Below, piece after piece: positions 1 to 9,992 of a DNA stretch of 64,000 nucleotides; within the stretch, counting starts at the first letter, position 1; every line of letters starts with the position of its first letter. The position numbers were made by a program, and so were the translations under genes. The notes beneath the pieces are model-generated. The model was given only the letters and a program-made list of their open reading frames with translations. It ran no database searches and had not been told where the DNA came from. Source of the stretch: JABDIP01 sp965250245 (GTDB lineage: Bacteria > Pseudomonadota > Alphaproteobacteria > DSM-16000 > Inquilinaceae); assembly GCA_965250245.1 (NCBI GenBank), contig OZ252296.1:3038001-3102000 (forward strand), in the 5' to 3' direction.

Positions 1-240
1 CTCCCATAACCCGATACCGCCGCCAACTCTTCGATCGTCCAGGTCCTGGCGGGCAAGTCTCGGATTTTCTTAGTTTATTTCAGTCCCCACAGCGTCCCGG
101 AACGGGCCCAGACCACCCATGCCTAGGACGCGTTTCATTATTATCACAAATGCAAGACATTTTGCACGCACCAACCCGGCGGTTGCGAGCGCGGCCGGGG
201 CACCACCGGTGCGGTTCCGCGCTGTCGCCGGCTCGCCGGA
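1..240. other. Left-edge non-coding stretch
   Basis: I see no convincing gene here. Frames on both strands are short or low quality, and a reading frame starting near 119 runs antisense into the methyltransferase gene. The centre (about 64-165) is richer in A and T than its surroundings. It could carry the 3' flank of the methyltransferase gene, which ends at 241. Confidence 0.5.
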
Positions 241-1791
241 TCACAGCGCACCCATGTCCGTCAGGATCGGCAGGCGTTGGTCGAGGAACTTGCCGACGAG
301 CCCGCCGATGATCTCCAGATTCCCGGCCTCGTCCTCGCAGCGCTTGCCGTCCAGGGTCATCACCTCGCCGCGCGCCCGGATCGGTTCCCAGACATGCGGG
401 CGGAGGGCCTCCAGTTCGGCCGGGACGCCGTCGGCGATCGCCGCGTAGCAGAGCCGCTCGATCAGATCGGCCTCGATCCCGGTGCCCAGCACCGGGGCGG
501 CCAGCGCCTCCCTGGCCTGGGTATCGATCTGGCGGGCCCGAATGGACAGCGCCCGGTTGAAGCGCTTGGCCGCCGTGCCGGACGGGGACTCGGCCACCGC
601 CGGCAGGGCCTGGCCGGATCCGATCAGCATGCCGGCGACCTCGATCGGATGGGCATCGCTGTTCCCGCGCACCGCGTCCAGTTCGACCAGATCTCCGACC
701 GCCTTCGGTCCCTCGGCCAGCGCGTCGAAGATCGGCTCGTAGACGTCCTGGTTGACGGTCGCCTCGCCCTGGGGAACCTGTATCGTGCGGGTCGTCGCCG
801 ATCGCGGCACCTGCAGCGCCAGGCGCACGTCGCGCAGCTGCAACTCGCGCTCATGGCCGGTCAGACGGCGCTGGCCGCGCACATAGATGTCGCGGCGCAG
901 GCGGCGCGGCATGCAGCAATCCTTGACGAACTCGCGCAGCATGGGATCGTCCAGCACGCCAAGCAGCTCACGCTGCTGGGGCTTCAGCACCAGGTCCAGG
1001 AAGTTCTCGATCACCTTGGCGGAGCCGACGAAGTCCAGCTTCGCCTCGAGCATGTCGCCGGCGACGTCGGTGAAGAACAAGGGCTGCCAGCCGGTATTGA
1101 GATACTCATGGGCGAGGTAGCGCCGGTTGCCCTTGGCAAGGGTCTCGAAGATCGACTGCAGATAGGGGTTGTCGTTCAGGAAGCCGGCATCGACCGATAC
1201 CAGCTTCTCGGCAAAACGGATCGCCGCCTCGACGCGCTGCTCCGGCCCGCCGGTGGCCCGTTCGCCGAATTCCCGGATCAGCCGCTGCACGCCGATGCCC
1301 AGGCTCCAGCCCGGCATGGCGTTGTAGCTGACATAGACGGCCCCGCCAGGCTTCAGGTAGCGGCGCAGGAAGCGGATGATGTCGGCGCGGATCGTCGTGC
1401 CGACCCAGCTGTAGACACCGTGCAGCGTCACATAGTCGAACATCGGCAGGTCCGGCACCGCGCCGGCGACCAGCTCGTCGAAGCCGCTTTCCAGGAAGGT
1501 CAGGTTGTCCAGCCCGGCCTCGTCGGACAGCGCCTGGGCCCGGGCGATATGGGCCGGGTTGAAATCGACGCCGAAGAAGGAGGCCCGCGGATTGGCCGCC
1601 GCCAACACCGTCGTCGTCAGGCCAACGCCACAGCCAAGCTCGCAGTAGGTGTAGCCGCCGCCGGTGGAGGGCGGCTGCACGCCGTTGATCAGGCAGGCGA
1701 AATCGATCTGGGCCGGGGCCAGGTCGCCATAGAACGACCCGACATACTCCACGTCGGACACGTAGCCCGAACTCCAGTCACTCATATCCAT
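241..1791 (-). CDS. SAM-dependent methyltransferase with C-terminal regulatory-type domain
   Basis: A 516-residue class I methyltransferase. The N-terminal Rossmann part has the SAM-binding motif ELGCGVG near residue 52 and a post-motif aspartate (FFGVDFNP). The middle and C-terminal parts resemble the methyltransferase regulatory domain (PF10119 type) seen in large bacterial methyltransferases of unknown substrate. It starts MDMSDW, and a second ATG two codons later is equally possible. It is the last minus-strand gene after tssG, 74 bp downstream, so it may belong to the T6SS transcription unit. The substrate is unknown. A role as an effector-modifying or accessory protein is only inference from position. 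Confidence 0.8.
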   Translation of the reverse strand: MDMSDWSSGYVSDVEYVGSFYGDLAPAQIDFACLINGVQPPSTGGGYTYCELGCGVGLTTTVLAAANPRASFFGVDFNPAHIARAQALSDEAGLDNLTFLESGFDELVAGAVPDLPMFDYVTLHGVYSWVGTTIRADIIRFLRRYLKPGGAVYVSYNAMPGWSLGIGVQRLIREFGERATGGPEQRVEAAIRFAEKLVSVDAGFLNDNPYLQSIFETLAKGNRRYLAHEYLNTGWQPLFFTDVAGDMLEAKLDFVGSAKVIENFLDLVLKPQQRELLGVLDDPMLREFVKDCCMPRRLRRDIYVRGQRRLTGHERELQLRDVRLALQVPRSATTRTIQVPQGEATVNQDVYEPIFDALAEGPKAVGDLVELDAVRGNSDAHPIEVAGMLIGSGQALPAVAESPSGTAAKRFNRALSIRARQIDTQAREALAAPVLGTGIEADLIERLCYAAIADGVPAELEALRPHVWEPIRARGEVMTLDGKRCEDEAGNLEIIGGLVGKFLDQRLPILTDMGAL

Positions 1792-1865
1792 GTCCTCCGC
1801 GGTGTGATTTAGCCGGCATTTCTCACGCCGATCTCACACCTGTTCTGCATTGTCGCCGGGGCCGG

Positions 1866-2963
1866 TCAGAACCGGTCCAGCAGATACACCGCGTCATCAA
1901 CGTCGTCGCGATAGGGCGCCTGCTTGATCCAGGTGTTCCAGCCCAGCCGCGGCACCCCCTCGCCCTCGGAGACGAGCTGGCATTCCGGCACCTCGTCCTT
2001 GTCCAGGGTGAGCTGCACGTCGACGCTGAGGCCGGGGCCGATATAGAGCCGGGTCAATTCAGACAGCTTCTTCAGATCGTTGCCCGACGGCATGAAGCGC
2101 ACGAATTGCGCATAGGTCAGCGGGCCGATCCGGATGCGGAAGCTGCCCTGGACGTCCCAGACCCGGTCGCCCACGACCGCGTTCACCCCCAACTGGCAGA
2201 AGCAGGCCTCGGCATCGTGGGGGCCGGGCATGGCAGTCAGCTCGTCGGACGCGAGGTTCATCCAGCGGCCCTTGAACTGCTCGATCTCGACCCGGCGCTC
2301 GAAGTAGTCCGACAGCATGGCCTCCAGCCCGGCCGCCGATTTCGGCCCGTGGGCGAGGTAGCCGGAATAGTGGACGAATGCCTCGTCGTTGACCGTCAGC
2401 CGGTCCCGCAGATGCCCGGACCCGAGACCGATCAGGTCGTACAGCGACTTGCTGATGGCGTCGTTGCCGCCGGGCCCGCCGCGCTCGTAGGACGGCGGCA
2501 GCCGGTACTTCTCCCAGGCCCGGAAGAACAGCGAGATGGTCCGGTGGTTGAAGAGATCGAGGAAGTCACGCAGCGAGACGCTCTTCGCGCGGACCGACTT
2601 GATCAGGATCTCGGTGAATTGCTGCGGCAGCACGCCGCTGGTGCCGGTGAGCCCCATGAAGCCGACCGACAGCTTCGGCGGCCCCGGCGGGCGTTTGGCG
2701 TCGGGCTCGGATGTCGACTCGCGGAAGGCGCCGATCTCGGATGTCGGGAAGGCCAGCGATTGCGCGGCGGTGAACCGGACCGCCTCGCGCTTGGGATCGG
2801 AATCCTCGCCGACCGCCCGCAACGCCTCGAAGCGCGGGTCGCGGCCCTGCCGGCGGCCCAGCTGCTCCAGCACGCGGACCGCCTGGAAGAACTCGAAGTG
2901 CTGCGGCTTCTTGCCGAGCGCCTCGATCAGATTATGTGGCGATCGCCCGCCCTTGGCGGCCAT
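1866..2963 (-). CDS. tssG: Type VI secretion baseplate protein TssG (ImpH)
   Basis: TssG is a baseplate wedge subunit that works with TssE, TssF and TssK on the cytoplasmic side of the T6SS. I place the start at the ATG at 2963 (MAAKGGRSPHNLIEALG), giving 365 residues, a normal family length. The open frame continues far upstream to 4349, but that part lies inside tssF and is a shadow. The N-terminus shows the usual family signature of a Phe-rich helix (HFEFFQAVRVLEQ), and the body contains PPSYERGGPGG and GPLTYAQF-type segments typical of TssG. It overlaps the end of tssF by 37 bp, which suggests translational coupling. Confidence 0.95.
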   Translation of the reverse strand: MAAKGGRSPHNLIEALGKKPQHFEFFQAVRVLEQLGRRQGRDPRFEALRAVGEDSDPKREAVRFTAAQSLAFPTSEIGAFRESTSEPDAKRPPGPPKLSVGFMGLTGTSGVLPQQFTEILIKSVRAKSVSLRDFLDLFNHRTISLFFRAWEKYRLPPSYERGGPGGNDAISKSLYDLIGLGSGHLRDRLTVNDEAFVHYSGYLAHGPKSAAGLEAMLSDYFERRVEIEQFKGRWMNLASDELTAMPGPHDAEACFCQLGVNAVVGDRVWDVQGSFRIRIGPLTYAQFVRFMPSGNDLKKLSELTRLYIGPGLSVDVQLTLDKDEVPECQLVSEGEGVPRLGWNTWIKQAPYRDDVDDAVYLLDRF

Positions 2964-4747
2964 TTCCGCAATACCCCCGGGCGGCCCTGGACCGTAGCGG
3001 TCAGCCGCGTGTACGAGTTGATGGAACAATAGAGCGCCAGGAAGCGCTCGAGCACCGAGGCCAGCAGGAACAGCCCACTGCCAGAGAAGCGCTGCGCGTC
3101 GAACTCGATCGAGACGTCGACGCCACGGCAGAAGGCGCCCATGTCGCGCGCCGGCGCCCGCGCCACGCCCAGACGGCTGCGCACGCTCAGGACGCTGTCG
3201 ATGATCGCGCGGGTCTCGGCGGAATCGCGGAAATCGTAGAGCTTGAGGATGTCGCGCAGCGCCTCCACGCCCTCCTCGCCATCGGTCAGCGACAGATGGT
3301 TCAACGACAGGTGCGAGATCAGCCGCCAGCGGCCGCGATCGCCCATCGGCGGGCGCAGGGTCGAGGTCGGCGGCGTCACGCAGCTCACGCTGGCCACCGG
3401 CGACGCGCCCTCTACCAGCTGCATATGCGGATGGCCGCCGCCATAGGGCAGCTTGGACGGCAGGTCGCGATTCAGGCAGGTGGTGCCAACCGTGACGACC
3501 CATTCCGACGTCGCGGCCGGATTGAAGTCGAGATCGACCAGCGACAGGTAGACCTCGGTGCCCGGGTCGCGGCGGCCCGCGGCGCGCCGGGTGGCGTGCC
3601 AGAAGGTCTGCGGCCCGTCCGCGCCGTTGCCGTGCTTGACCGAATAGAACGGCACGTATTCGACCTCGTCGCCATCCGGCGAGGTGGCCATCACCGAGTC
3701 GATCGAATAGACCTCGGTCGCGGCCGGCCGGCGCGCATCGGGCACCACCCGGTACTCGCTGATCGCGTGGCTGAGCTGGATCGGCTCGGCCTGCTGGTGG
3801 AACAGGTTGACGATCGGCGTGCAGCCCAGCGCGAAGGTCTCGTCGGAGACGCTGCGCTCCAGGTCGGTGGACGCCCGGTTCATGTAGAGGAAGATTTCCA
3901 GCTTGTTGCCGGCCTCCACCAGGGTCTTCGCCGACAGCCCGACGATGTCGAAGAACAGGAACTTCTCCGGGAAGGTGAAGTACTCGGTCAGCAGCCGGTA
4001 GCCGACGAAAGACCGGGCCGGGTAGCTCAGCATGCCCTCGTCGCGGTCGAAGCCGACCGGCTGGATGCTCTCCGGGCCGAGGATCACCGGTTCGGGGTCG
4101 GAGGCGGATTCCGCCAGCGCCACCGATACCGTGTTGTTCATGATCAGCTCGTAGAGCGGATAGACCTGCTGCGGCTGGCCGCGCAGGAAGACCCGCAGCC
4201 GGTCCGGGGCCAGCTCGGTGAAGGTCATCTCCGGGTTCAGGCAGGTCAGGGTGAGCCGCAGCGAGGCGACCGCACCGCTGGCCCGCGGGTTGGCCGGCGC
4301 CACCAGCGGCCGGCCGGTCAGGGCAGCGGCCTCGATCTGGATCGGCCACAGCTCGACCGGATAGCAGGTGCGGAACAGGCAGGGCTCGCCACCGACCGTC
4401 TCGGTCTCCAGCTCCGTGCCCTTGGGAATGCTGTAGGACGTGGTCAGGTCCGGCTCGCTGCCGAAGCGCACGATCGACATGGACGGAACCGGCGCCAGGT
4501 AGTGCGGGTACAGGACGCCCAGCAGCGCGTCGGTCAGCTCCGGGAAGTCGTCATCCAGCTTGTGCCGGACCCGGGCGTTGAGGAAGGCGAAACCCTCGAT
4601 CAGCCGCGCGACATAGGGGTCCTCGACCGCATCGGCGCTCAGCCGCAGGCGTCCGGCGATCTTCGGATGCGACTCCGCGAACTCCGCCGCCAGCCGCCGG
4701 ATATAGGTCAGCTCGCGGTTATAGTAGGGAAGAAGCTCGTCAACCAT
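2927..4747 (-). CDS. tssF: Type VI secretion baseplate protein TssF (ImpG)
   Basis: A 606-residue TssF baseplate component with the characteristic N-terminus MVDELLPYYNRELTYIRRL, followed by SHPKIAGRLRLS and DPYVARLIEGFAFLNARV, which are hallmark stretches of the family. The C-terminal region (GVDVSIEFD, GSGLFLLASVLERFLALY, INSYTRL) is also typical. TssF pairs with TssG in the wedge complex. It overlaps tssE by 8 bp upstream and tssG by 37 bp downstream, so the three baseplate genes form one coupled minus-strand block. The full family length indicates an intact gene. Confidence 0.96.
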   Translation of the reverse strand: MVDELLPYYNRELTYIRRLAAEFAESHPKIAGRLRLSADAVEDPYVARLIEGFAFLNARVRHKLDDDFPELTDALLGVLYPHYLAPVPSMSIVRFGSEPDLTTSYSIPKGTELETETVGGEPCLFRTCYPVELWPIQIEAAALTGRPLVAPANPRASGAVASLRLTLTCLNPEMTFTELAPDRLRVFLRGQPQQVYPLYELIMNNTVSVALAESASDPEPVILGPESIQPVGFDRDEGMLSYPARSFVGYRLLTEYFTFPEKFLFFDIVGLSAKTLVEAGNKLEIFLYMNRASTDLERSVSDETFALGCTPIVNLFHQQAEPIQLSHAISEYRVVPDARRPAATEVYSIDSVMATSPDGDEVEYVPFYSVKHGNGADGPQTFWHATRRAAGRRDPGTEVYLSLVDLDFNPAATSEWVVTVGTTCLNRDLPSKLPYGGGHPHMQLVEGASPVASVSCVTPPTSTLRPPMGDRGRWRLISHLSLNHLSLTDGEEGVEALRDILKLYDFRDSAETRAIIDSVLSVRSRLGVARAPARDMGAFCRGVDVSIEFDAQRFSGSGLFLLASVLERFLALYCSINSYTRLTATVQGRPGVLRKWPPRAGDRHII

Positions 4748-5237
4748 GGGCCGAGCTCTTCACCAGCACCGTCTGGGTCGACGGCTCCATGGTCGAGTCG
4801 AACACCACCGGCTCCGGCGCCGGGTCGGCGTACATCAGCGCCTCGATGCGGAACCGGATGGTCCGGTCCAGCTTGTCCGCGTTGTCCAGCAGCACGACCT
4901 CGATGCTCTGGAAGCGCGGTTCGCAGCGCCGGATCACCTCCTCGATGGAAGTACGGAACTCCTCCCGCGCCCGGTCCGACGCCATGTTGGCGCTGGTGAA
5001 TTCGGGAATGCCGTAATTCACCAGCGAGGCCTTCAGCTCCTTGTGGTCCGGATGCCAGCTCTTGCAGCGCTGCCGGGTGTTCAGCAGCATCTCCAGATCG
5101 CGGCGCACCGCCGCGCGCAGCTCGGCGAGCGACTGGCCGCGCGACTTCGGCGGATCGACGGTGCGGTCCGGCTGGTCGTCCAGAAGACGGTCCAGCACCG
5201 ACGGCTGCAGCGGCTGGTCCAGGTCTACGCGGGCCAT
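4740..5237 (-). CDS. tssE: Type VI secretion baseplate protein TssE (gp25-like, ImpF)
   Basis: A 165-residue protein of the phage T4 gp25 lysozyme-like family, which nucleates sheath assembly on the T6SS baseplate. It has the family features: an N-terminal SVLDRLLDD stretch, the central RRDLEMLLNTRQ helix, YGIPEF, and a C-terminal half with the conserved EVIRRCEPRF and the LDRTIRFRIEA strand. The first motif region and the EPR motif (residues about 122-124) are present. It sits between tagJ and tssF as in imp clusters. Confidence 0.95.
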   Translation of the reverse strand: MARVDLDQPLQPSVLDRLLDDQPDRTVDPPKSRGQSLAELRAAVRRDLEMLLNTRQRCKSWHPDHKELKASLVNYGIPEFTSANMASDRAREEFRTSIEEVIRRCEPRFQSIEVVLLDNADKLDRTIRFRIEALMYADPAPEPVVFDSTMEPSTQTVLVKSSAHG

Positions 5238-5292
5238 GGCAGGGGTATCCGGTTGCTCTGGCGGCGGAGGGTGCGCTTGGCGGCGCCCCGGC

Positions 5293-6090
5293 TCAGTCGC
5301 CGAACTCCAGCGACTGGATCTCCATGATCGGCATTGCCTCCTCCCCGATCAGGAAGGTGCGCTGGCCGACGCCCCGGACCGGCTCCCCGTCGCCGCCGAC
5401 GAAATCGGTGACCCGGCCGAGCTGGGTGCGCTCATCGACCTCGACGCCCGGCGTGACATAGATCGCCGGCAGGTAGACCTCGCCGTCGGGCCCCTCGTTC
5501 ACGTCCATCGATGCGCGGCGCCAGATCAGGTCGCGCGGACGCTCCGGCCGGTGCATCTCGATCGTCGCCACGCGCTCGGTGGGAATCCAGTAGTACTTGC
5601 CGGTGCTGGTCAGCACCTCGAAGAAGCCCGCGGTCATGTCGTCGAGGTCGCGGATATCGTCGAAGGCGGTGCCGTTGCAGGTGCCGGAGACCTTGGGGCG
5701 CTGTTCCTCGGCATCGGTCAGCAGCTTGGCGGCGGTCGCCACATCGCCATCCTTCAGCGCGATCGAGGCTTCCAGATGCAGCTTCAGGTGATCCGGTGGA
5801 TCGCCCAGGAACTCCGGCACCCGGCCGTCGCCGAAGAATTCCCGCCGGGCCATCTCGGCGCGGATCTGCTGGCGGAACAGGGACAGGCCCAGCGCCGCCT
5901 GCGGATCCTGGGTGCCCATCAGGTCGAGCATCTTGTCCGCCCGTTCCAGGCCGCCCTCGAAACACAGCAGCTCGGCCAGGAAGCCGCGCTTGTCGACGTC
6001 GCCGGGCTTGGCGCGGACTTCCGCGTTCATCGCCTGGATCGCATCCTGAAGTTTTCCGGCCTCGAAATGTCCACGTGCCGACTCGGTCAT
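5293..6090 (-). CDS. tagJ: T6SS accessory protein TagJ / ImpE
   Basis: A 265-residue ImpE-family protein. The N-terminal helical, TPR-like half (GHFEAGKLQDAIQAMNAEVR, AELLCFEGGLERADKML) is followed by a beta-rich C-terminal half (LWIPTERVATIEMHRPERP-like and VGQRTFLIGEE segments). In other bacteria TagJ binds the N-terminus of the sheath protein TssB and modulates sheath handling. Its place between the second tssC gene and tssE is the same as impE in Rhizobium and atypical for gammaproteobacterial clusters. It starts at an ATG with good spacing from tssC2 (19 bp). Confidence 0.93.
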   Translation of the reverse strand: MTESARGHFEAGKLQDAIQAMNAEVRAKPGDVDKRGFLAELLCFEGGLERADKMLDLMGTQDPQAALGLSLFRQQIRAEMARREFFGDGRVPEFLGDPPDHLKLHLEASIALKDGDVATAAKLLTDAEEQRPKVSGTCNGTAFDDIRDLDDMTAGFFEVLTSTGKYYWIPTERVATIEMHRPERPRDLIWRRASMDVNEGPDGEVYLPAIYVTPGVEVDERTQLGRVTDFVGGDGEPVRGVGQRTFLIGEEAMPIMEIQSLEFGD

Positions 6091-6109
6091 TGCCTTCCCT
6101 CCTGACGCT

Positions 6110-7726
6110 TCACGCGCCTTCCTGTGCCGCCACTTCCGTGACCAGCTTGAAGCTCGATATCACCTGGTCCAGCTGGAAGTGCGGCCGCAAGTGGATCGTG
6201 CAGTTGAAAATCCCCGGATTGCCCGGGTTCTCCCTCACTTCGACATCGGCCTCGCGCAGCGGGTATTTCGCCTTCTGCTCGTTGGTCGCGTCATCGTCGG
6301 CGTTGGTATATTCCAGCAGCCATTGGCGCAGGTAGCGCTGGCATTCCTCCGGCGTCGCATAGGAGCCCACCCGGTCGCGGCCGATGACCTTGACGTAGTG
6401 GGCGAAGCGCCCGACGCAGAACATGTACTGCAGCATCGACGACATGCGCGCGTTCACATCCGCCGCCAGCGAGCTGTAGCGCTTGGGGCGCTGGGCCGAC
6501 TGGTTGCTGTAGAACAGCGAGTACTCGGTGTCCTTGCTCTTCGAGAGCGGGATCAGGCCGAGATCGCTGAGTTCCTTCTCCTGCCGCTCGGAGACCGAGA
6601 CGTCGGTGGAGATCTTGATGGCGATGCCGTCCTTGTCGGTGCCGAAGCTCTGCACCGGCAGCCCGACCACCAGCCCGCCGCTGATCTCGTCGCGGCGCAC
6701 ACCGCGGATATCGGCGAACCAGCCGTAATTGTCGTAGGCGCGGATCAGCACGCTGGCGAAGGCGAACACCGCGGTGCCCCAGAGGTAGTCCTCGCCGGTC
6801 GGGTCGGACACGTCCTCCCAGTAGCGGAAGCCGTCGACCCGCGAGCCGTCATCCATATAGGGCAGCCGCATCAGCACCCGCGGCAGGGCGAGGCCGACGA
6901 AGCGGGAATCCTCGGTCTCCTGGAAGGAGCGCCAGCGGGCGTATTCCGGCTGGCCGAACTGGTCGCTGAAATCGATCGGCACGCCCATGTCGCGGAACCG
7001 GTCGATGCCCAGCATCACCGGCGAGCAGCCGACCACGAAGGGCGCGAAGGCGGCGGCGGCGATCTGCGACATGGCCTTCAGGGCGGCGACGTCGTCGGTC
7101 GGGTGGCCGGCGCCGCGGCGGTGCCAGACCTCGTAATCGCCGATCAGCACGCCATAGGGCTCGCCGCCCGGCATGCCGAATTCCTGGTTGTAGACCAGGT
7201 TGAACAGGTTGCTCTGGTCGAACTCGATGGCCCGTTCCAGGTCGCGGCAGATATCCGCCCAGCTGATGTTCAGCGCCCGGATCTTGACGCCGTCCATGCC
7301 GTCGCTCTGGTTGACCAGGAAGGCAACGCCGCGCCAGGCCGCTTCCAGCCGCTGGAAGCGCTCGTGGTGCAGGCAGGCGTCGAGCTGCGCGCGCATCAGC
7401 CCGTCGATCCAGGCGATCTCGCGATCGATGGCGCGCAGCAGGCGGCCGCGGTCATAGGGTTGATCGAGTGCGGGATGCTCGCCGAACCACTGCCGAAGCG
7501 CGTGGCCGGTTTCCGTCTCCGTCAGGAACTCGCCCAGATGGGCCCAGCCGACGCCCTTCAGGCTGTCGTCCTGGCCCTCCAGGACCACATCGACGATGCG
7601 ATCGCGCAAAGGCGCGACCGCCGCCCGAAGCACGGGCGGCGGGTCGTCCTGTGGTGCGGGGGCAGTGTCGGCCTCGTCCCGCAGATCGACCGCGCCGCCC
7701 TCCGCTTCGTCGGGCACAATGTCCAT
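6110..7726 (-). CDS. Second TssC-type sheath protein (ImpD-like)
   Basis: A 538-residue TssC-family protein, paralogous to the gene directly upstream. Shared family blocks are present: HERFQRLEAAWRGVAFLV, IEFDQSNLFNLVYNQEFG, GGEPYGVLIGDYEV, WRSFQETEDSRFVGLALPRV and the C-terminal VEVRENPGNPGIFNCTI stretch. I use the ATG at 7726 (MDIVPDE); an 11-codon longer frame would overlap tssC1. The N-terminus is extended and acidic compared with the paralogue. Agrobacterium and Rhizobium imp loci also carry two tssC genes. Whether this copy builds sheath or has a separate role cannot be decided from sequence. Confidence 0.93.
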   Translation of the reverse strand: MDIVPDEAEGGAVDLRDEADTAPAPQDDPPPVLRAAVAPLRDRIVDVVLEGQDDSLKGVGWAHLGEFLTETETGHALRQWFGEHPALDQPYDRGRLLRAIDREIAWIDGLMRAQLDACLHHERFQRLEAAWRGVAFLVNQSDGMDGVKIRALNISWADICRDLERAIEFDQSNLFNLVYNQEFGMPGGEPYGVLIGDYEVWHRRGAGHPTDDVAALKAMSQIAAAAFAPFVVGCSPVMLGIDRFRDMGVPIDFSDQFGQPEYARWRSFQETEDSRFVGLALPRVLMRLPYMDDGSRVDGFRYWEDVSDPTGEDYLWGTAVFAFASVLIRAYDNYGWFADIRGVRRDEISGGLVVGLPVQSFGTDKDGIAIKISTDVSVSERQEKELSDLGLIPLSKSKDTEYSLFYSNQSAQRPKRYSSLAADVNARMSSMLQYMFCVGRFAHYVKVIGRDRVGSYATPEECQRYLRQWLLEYTNADDDATNEQKAKYPLREADVEVRENPGNPGIFNCTIHLRPHFQLDQVISSFKLVTEVAAQEGA

Positions 7727-7733
7727 ACGGTGG

Positions 7734-9230
7734 TCAGCCCATCTGCGGGATCCGGGCAACCATCCGCATCGACGTCGTCAGCTCTTCCATCTGCAGCCAC
7801 GGCCGCATCCAGGCCACCGCGTTGTACGAGCCCGGGGCACCCGGGATCTCCTTCACGGTCACCTTGGCCTCGGCCAGCGGATACTTCGCCTTCATCTCCT
7901 GGCCACCGCCGGCATCGGCGTTGACGTAGTTCTGGATCCAGCGGTTGAGCCAGACCTCGCAATCCGAGGCCTCCATGAACGAGCCGATCTTGTCGCGCGC
8001 CATGACCTTCAGGTAATGGGCAAAACGCGAGGTCGCCATGATGTACGGCAGGCGCGCCGAGATGGCGGCGTTGGCCGTCGCCTCGGGGCGGTCGTACTTC
8101 TTCGGCTTCTGCGCCGTCTGGGCCCCGAAGAAGACCGCGTAGTCGGTGTTCTTGTAGTGGCACAGCGGCAGGAAGCCGAGCTTGCTCAACTCCGCCTCGC
8201 GGCGATCGGTGATGCCGATCTCCGTCGGGCATTTCTGGTCGGCGTCGCCGTCATCGCTGGTGAAGACGTGGCTCGGCAGGCCCTCGACCTTGCCGCCGCC
8301 TTCGGCGCCGCGGATGGCCGTGCACCAGCCATACTGCGAGAAGGCGTCGGTGAGCCGGGCACCCATGACGTAGGCCGAATTCATCCAGCAATAATCGTCA
8401 TGCTCCATGCTCTTCTCGGCACCGGCGGAGTCCTTCGGCGCCTCCTCGAAGGCGAACTCCTCGATCGGGGAGGTCGCCTCGCCATAGGGCAGCCGGGCCA
8501 GGGCCCGGGGCATGGTCATGGTGACGAAGCGGCTGTCCTCGCTCTCGCGGAAGCTGCGCCACTTGGCGTATTCGATGGAGTCGAAGATCTTCTCCAGATC
8601 CCGCGGCTTGGACAGCTCCGAGTAGCTCTCGAACCCGAACATGCCCGGCGCCGACGCGGTGATGAACGGCGCAAAGGACGCCGCCGCCACGTTGGACATG
8701 TTGCTCAGCAGCTCGATGTCCTCGGGATGGTTGGTGAATTCGTAGTCGCCGATCAGCGCGCCATAGGGCTCGCCGCCGGGGGTGCCGAACTCGTTCTCGT
8801 AGATCTTCTTGAAGGTCTGGCTCTGGTCGAACTCGACCGCCTTGCTCAGATCCTTGTAGAGATCCTTCTTCTTGACGTTCAGGCAGCGGATCTTGAGGCC
8901 GGCACCGGTCTCCGAGTTCATCACCAGGTGATGCAGGCCACGCCAGGTGCCCTCCATCTTCTGGAACTTCTCGTGATGCATGACGGCGTTGAGCTGCTTC
9001 GACATCTGCTCGTCGATCGCCGCAATCGCCTTGTTGAAGGTGACCGTCAGGTTCTTCGAATAGGTGACGGTGCCCTTCAGGGCCTCTTCAGACAGGGTCT
9101 TCAGCAGCTCTTGCGCCCGGTCGGGCTCCGTCTGCTTGGTCGCCCCGATCGCCTGGTCGAGCAAGCTGACCTCGGCTGCGCCCTCCGCTTCTTCCGTTGC
9201 GGCCTGGGCCTGTTCTTCGGTCGAGCTCAT
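7734..9230 (-). CDS. tssC: Type VI secretion contractile sheath large subunit TssC (ImpC)
   Basis: A 498-residue TssC that forms the contractile sheath together with TssB. Typical blocks are [92 protein letters not shown] and the C-terminal [17 protein letters not shown]. The N-terminal 30 residues are Glu/Ala-rich and likely disordered. It follows tssB by only 2 bp, as expected for a co-translated TssB/TssC pair. Confidence 0.97.
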   Translation of the reverse strand: MSSTEEQAQAATEEAEGAAEVSLLDQAIGATKQTEPDRAQELLKTLSEEALKGTVTYSKNLTVTFNKAIAAIDEQMSKQLNAVMHHEKFQKMEGTWRGLHHLVMNSETGAGLKIRCLNVKKKDLYKDLSKAVEFDQSQTFKKIYENEFGTPGGEPYGALIGDYEFTNHPEDIELLSNMSNVAAASFAPFITASAPGMFGFESYSELSKPRDLEKIFDSIEYAKWRSFRESEDSRFVTMTMPRALARLPYGEATSPIEEFAFEEAPKDSAGAEKSMEHDDYCWMNSAYVMGARLTDAFSQYGWCTAIRGAEGGGKVEGLPSHVFTSDDGDADQKCPTEIGITDRREAELSKLGFLPLCHYKNTDYAVFFGAQTAQKPKKYDRPEATANAAISARLPYIMATSRFAHYLKVMARDKIGSFMEASDCEVWLNRWIQNYVNADAGGGQEMKAKYPLAEAKVTVKEIPGAPGSYNAVAWMRPWLQMEELTTSMRMVARIPQMG

Positions 9231-9232
9231 GC

Positions 9233-9760
9233 TTACTTCTCCTCTCCGCCCTCGTCACCGCCGGAGGCATCCACGCCCAGCTGGTTCGAGAGTTCGCCAA
9301 GTTGCTCTTCGTTCTGCAGCACGTTCTCGAGCAGGTTCTCCAGGTCTTCCGACCGGTCGACCTTGCTCATCAGATCGCGCAGCTTGTCCCGGGTTTCCTG
9401 CAGCTTGCGCAGGGGCTCGACCTGCTGCACCACACGGCCCGGCTCGAAGTCGTCCATGGAACTGAATTTCAGATCGACGGCCATCTCGCTGCCGTCGCCG
9501 GCCAGCGTGTTCTCGACCTTCATGCTGGCGCCCGGGGTCATGCGCGCCATCACGTCATTGAAGTTGTCGCGGTCGATCTGGATGAATTTGCGGTCCTTCA
9601 GCGGCGCCAGCGGACTGGTCGGATCACCGGAGAAATCGCCAAGCACGCCAACGACGAAGGGAAGCTCCTTGAGGACCGCGGCCCCTTCGGTTTCCACCTC
9701 GTACGTGATGTGGACGCGCGGCTTCCGAACGCGCTTCAACTTATCATGTATGCTTGCCAT
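9233..9760 (-). CDS. tssB: Type VI secretion contractile sheath small subunit TssB (ImpB)
   Basis: A 175-residue TssB with the classical N-terminus [26 protein letters not shown] and the [14 protein letters not shown] block that interlocks with TssC. The C-terminus is acidic and Gly-rich (GGDEGGEEK). A GGGAGG Shine-Dalgarno-like sequence lies upstream of the ATG. It is separated from tssA by 232 bp, unlike the very tight spacing downstream, so a promoter for the sheath and baseplate genes probably lies there. Confidence 0.97.
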   Translation of the reverse strand: MASIHDKLKRVRKPRVHITYEVETEGAAVLKELPFVVGVLGDFSGDPTSPLAPLKDRKFIQIDRDNFNDVMARMTPGASMKVENTLAGDGSEMAVDLKFSSMDDFEPGRVVQQVEPLRKLQETRDKLRDLMSKVDRSEDLENLLENVLQNEEQLGELSNQLGVDASGGDEGGEEK

Positions 9761-9900
9761 GGCCCGATGGCCTCCCCTCTTGCCTTCGCGGTACGATCGC
9801 CGAAACGCACCGCCCCGGCGGATGAAAACAACCGATCATGCGCAACCGGACGACGTGGCGCAACCGACCATCATCGTCACGGGAGCAACTTGCCTTGCAT

Positions 9901-9931
9901 TTTATAGAAATTTTTTTCTCGCGTGAACCAA
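9901..9931 (-). promoter_or_regulatory. Possible promoter upstream of tssB
   Basis: On the minus strand a TATAAA hexamer (9906-9901) follows a TTGGTT hexamer (9931-9926) inside a short AT-rich patch about 140 bp before the tssB start. The 19-nt spacing is longer than ideal. This is a weak candidate only. Confidence 0.22.
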
Positions 9932-9992
9932 AATTACCGGCCTTTCGTCAAACTGTGCGAATTCGCCGCTGCCAAGCCGGTATTTCGGCACC

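Noticed and set aside
2964..4349. N-terminal extension of tssG
   Set aside because: The upstream part of this frame lies inside tssF, is Arg/Pro/Gly-rich, and would give a protein more than twice the normal TssG length.
4740..9760. Idea that the gp25-like and sheath genes belong to a phage or tailocin
   Set aside because: TssA, TagJ, TssF and TssG are T6SS-specific and the order matches impA-impH; no tail-fibre, holin or capsid genes are present.
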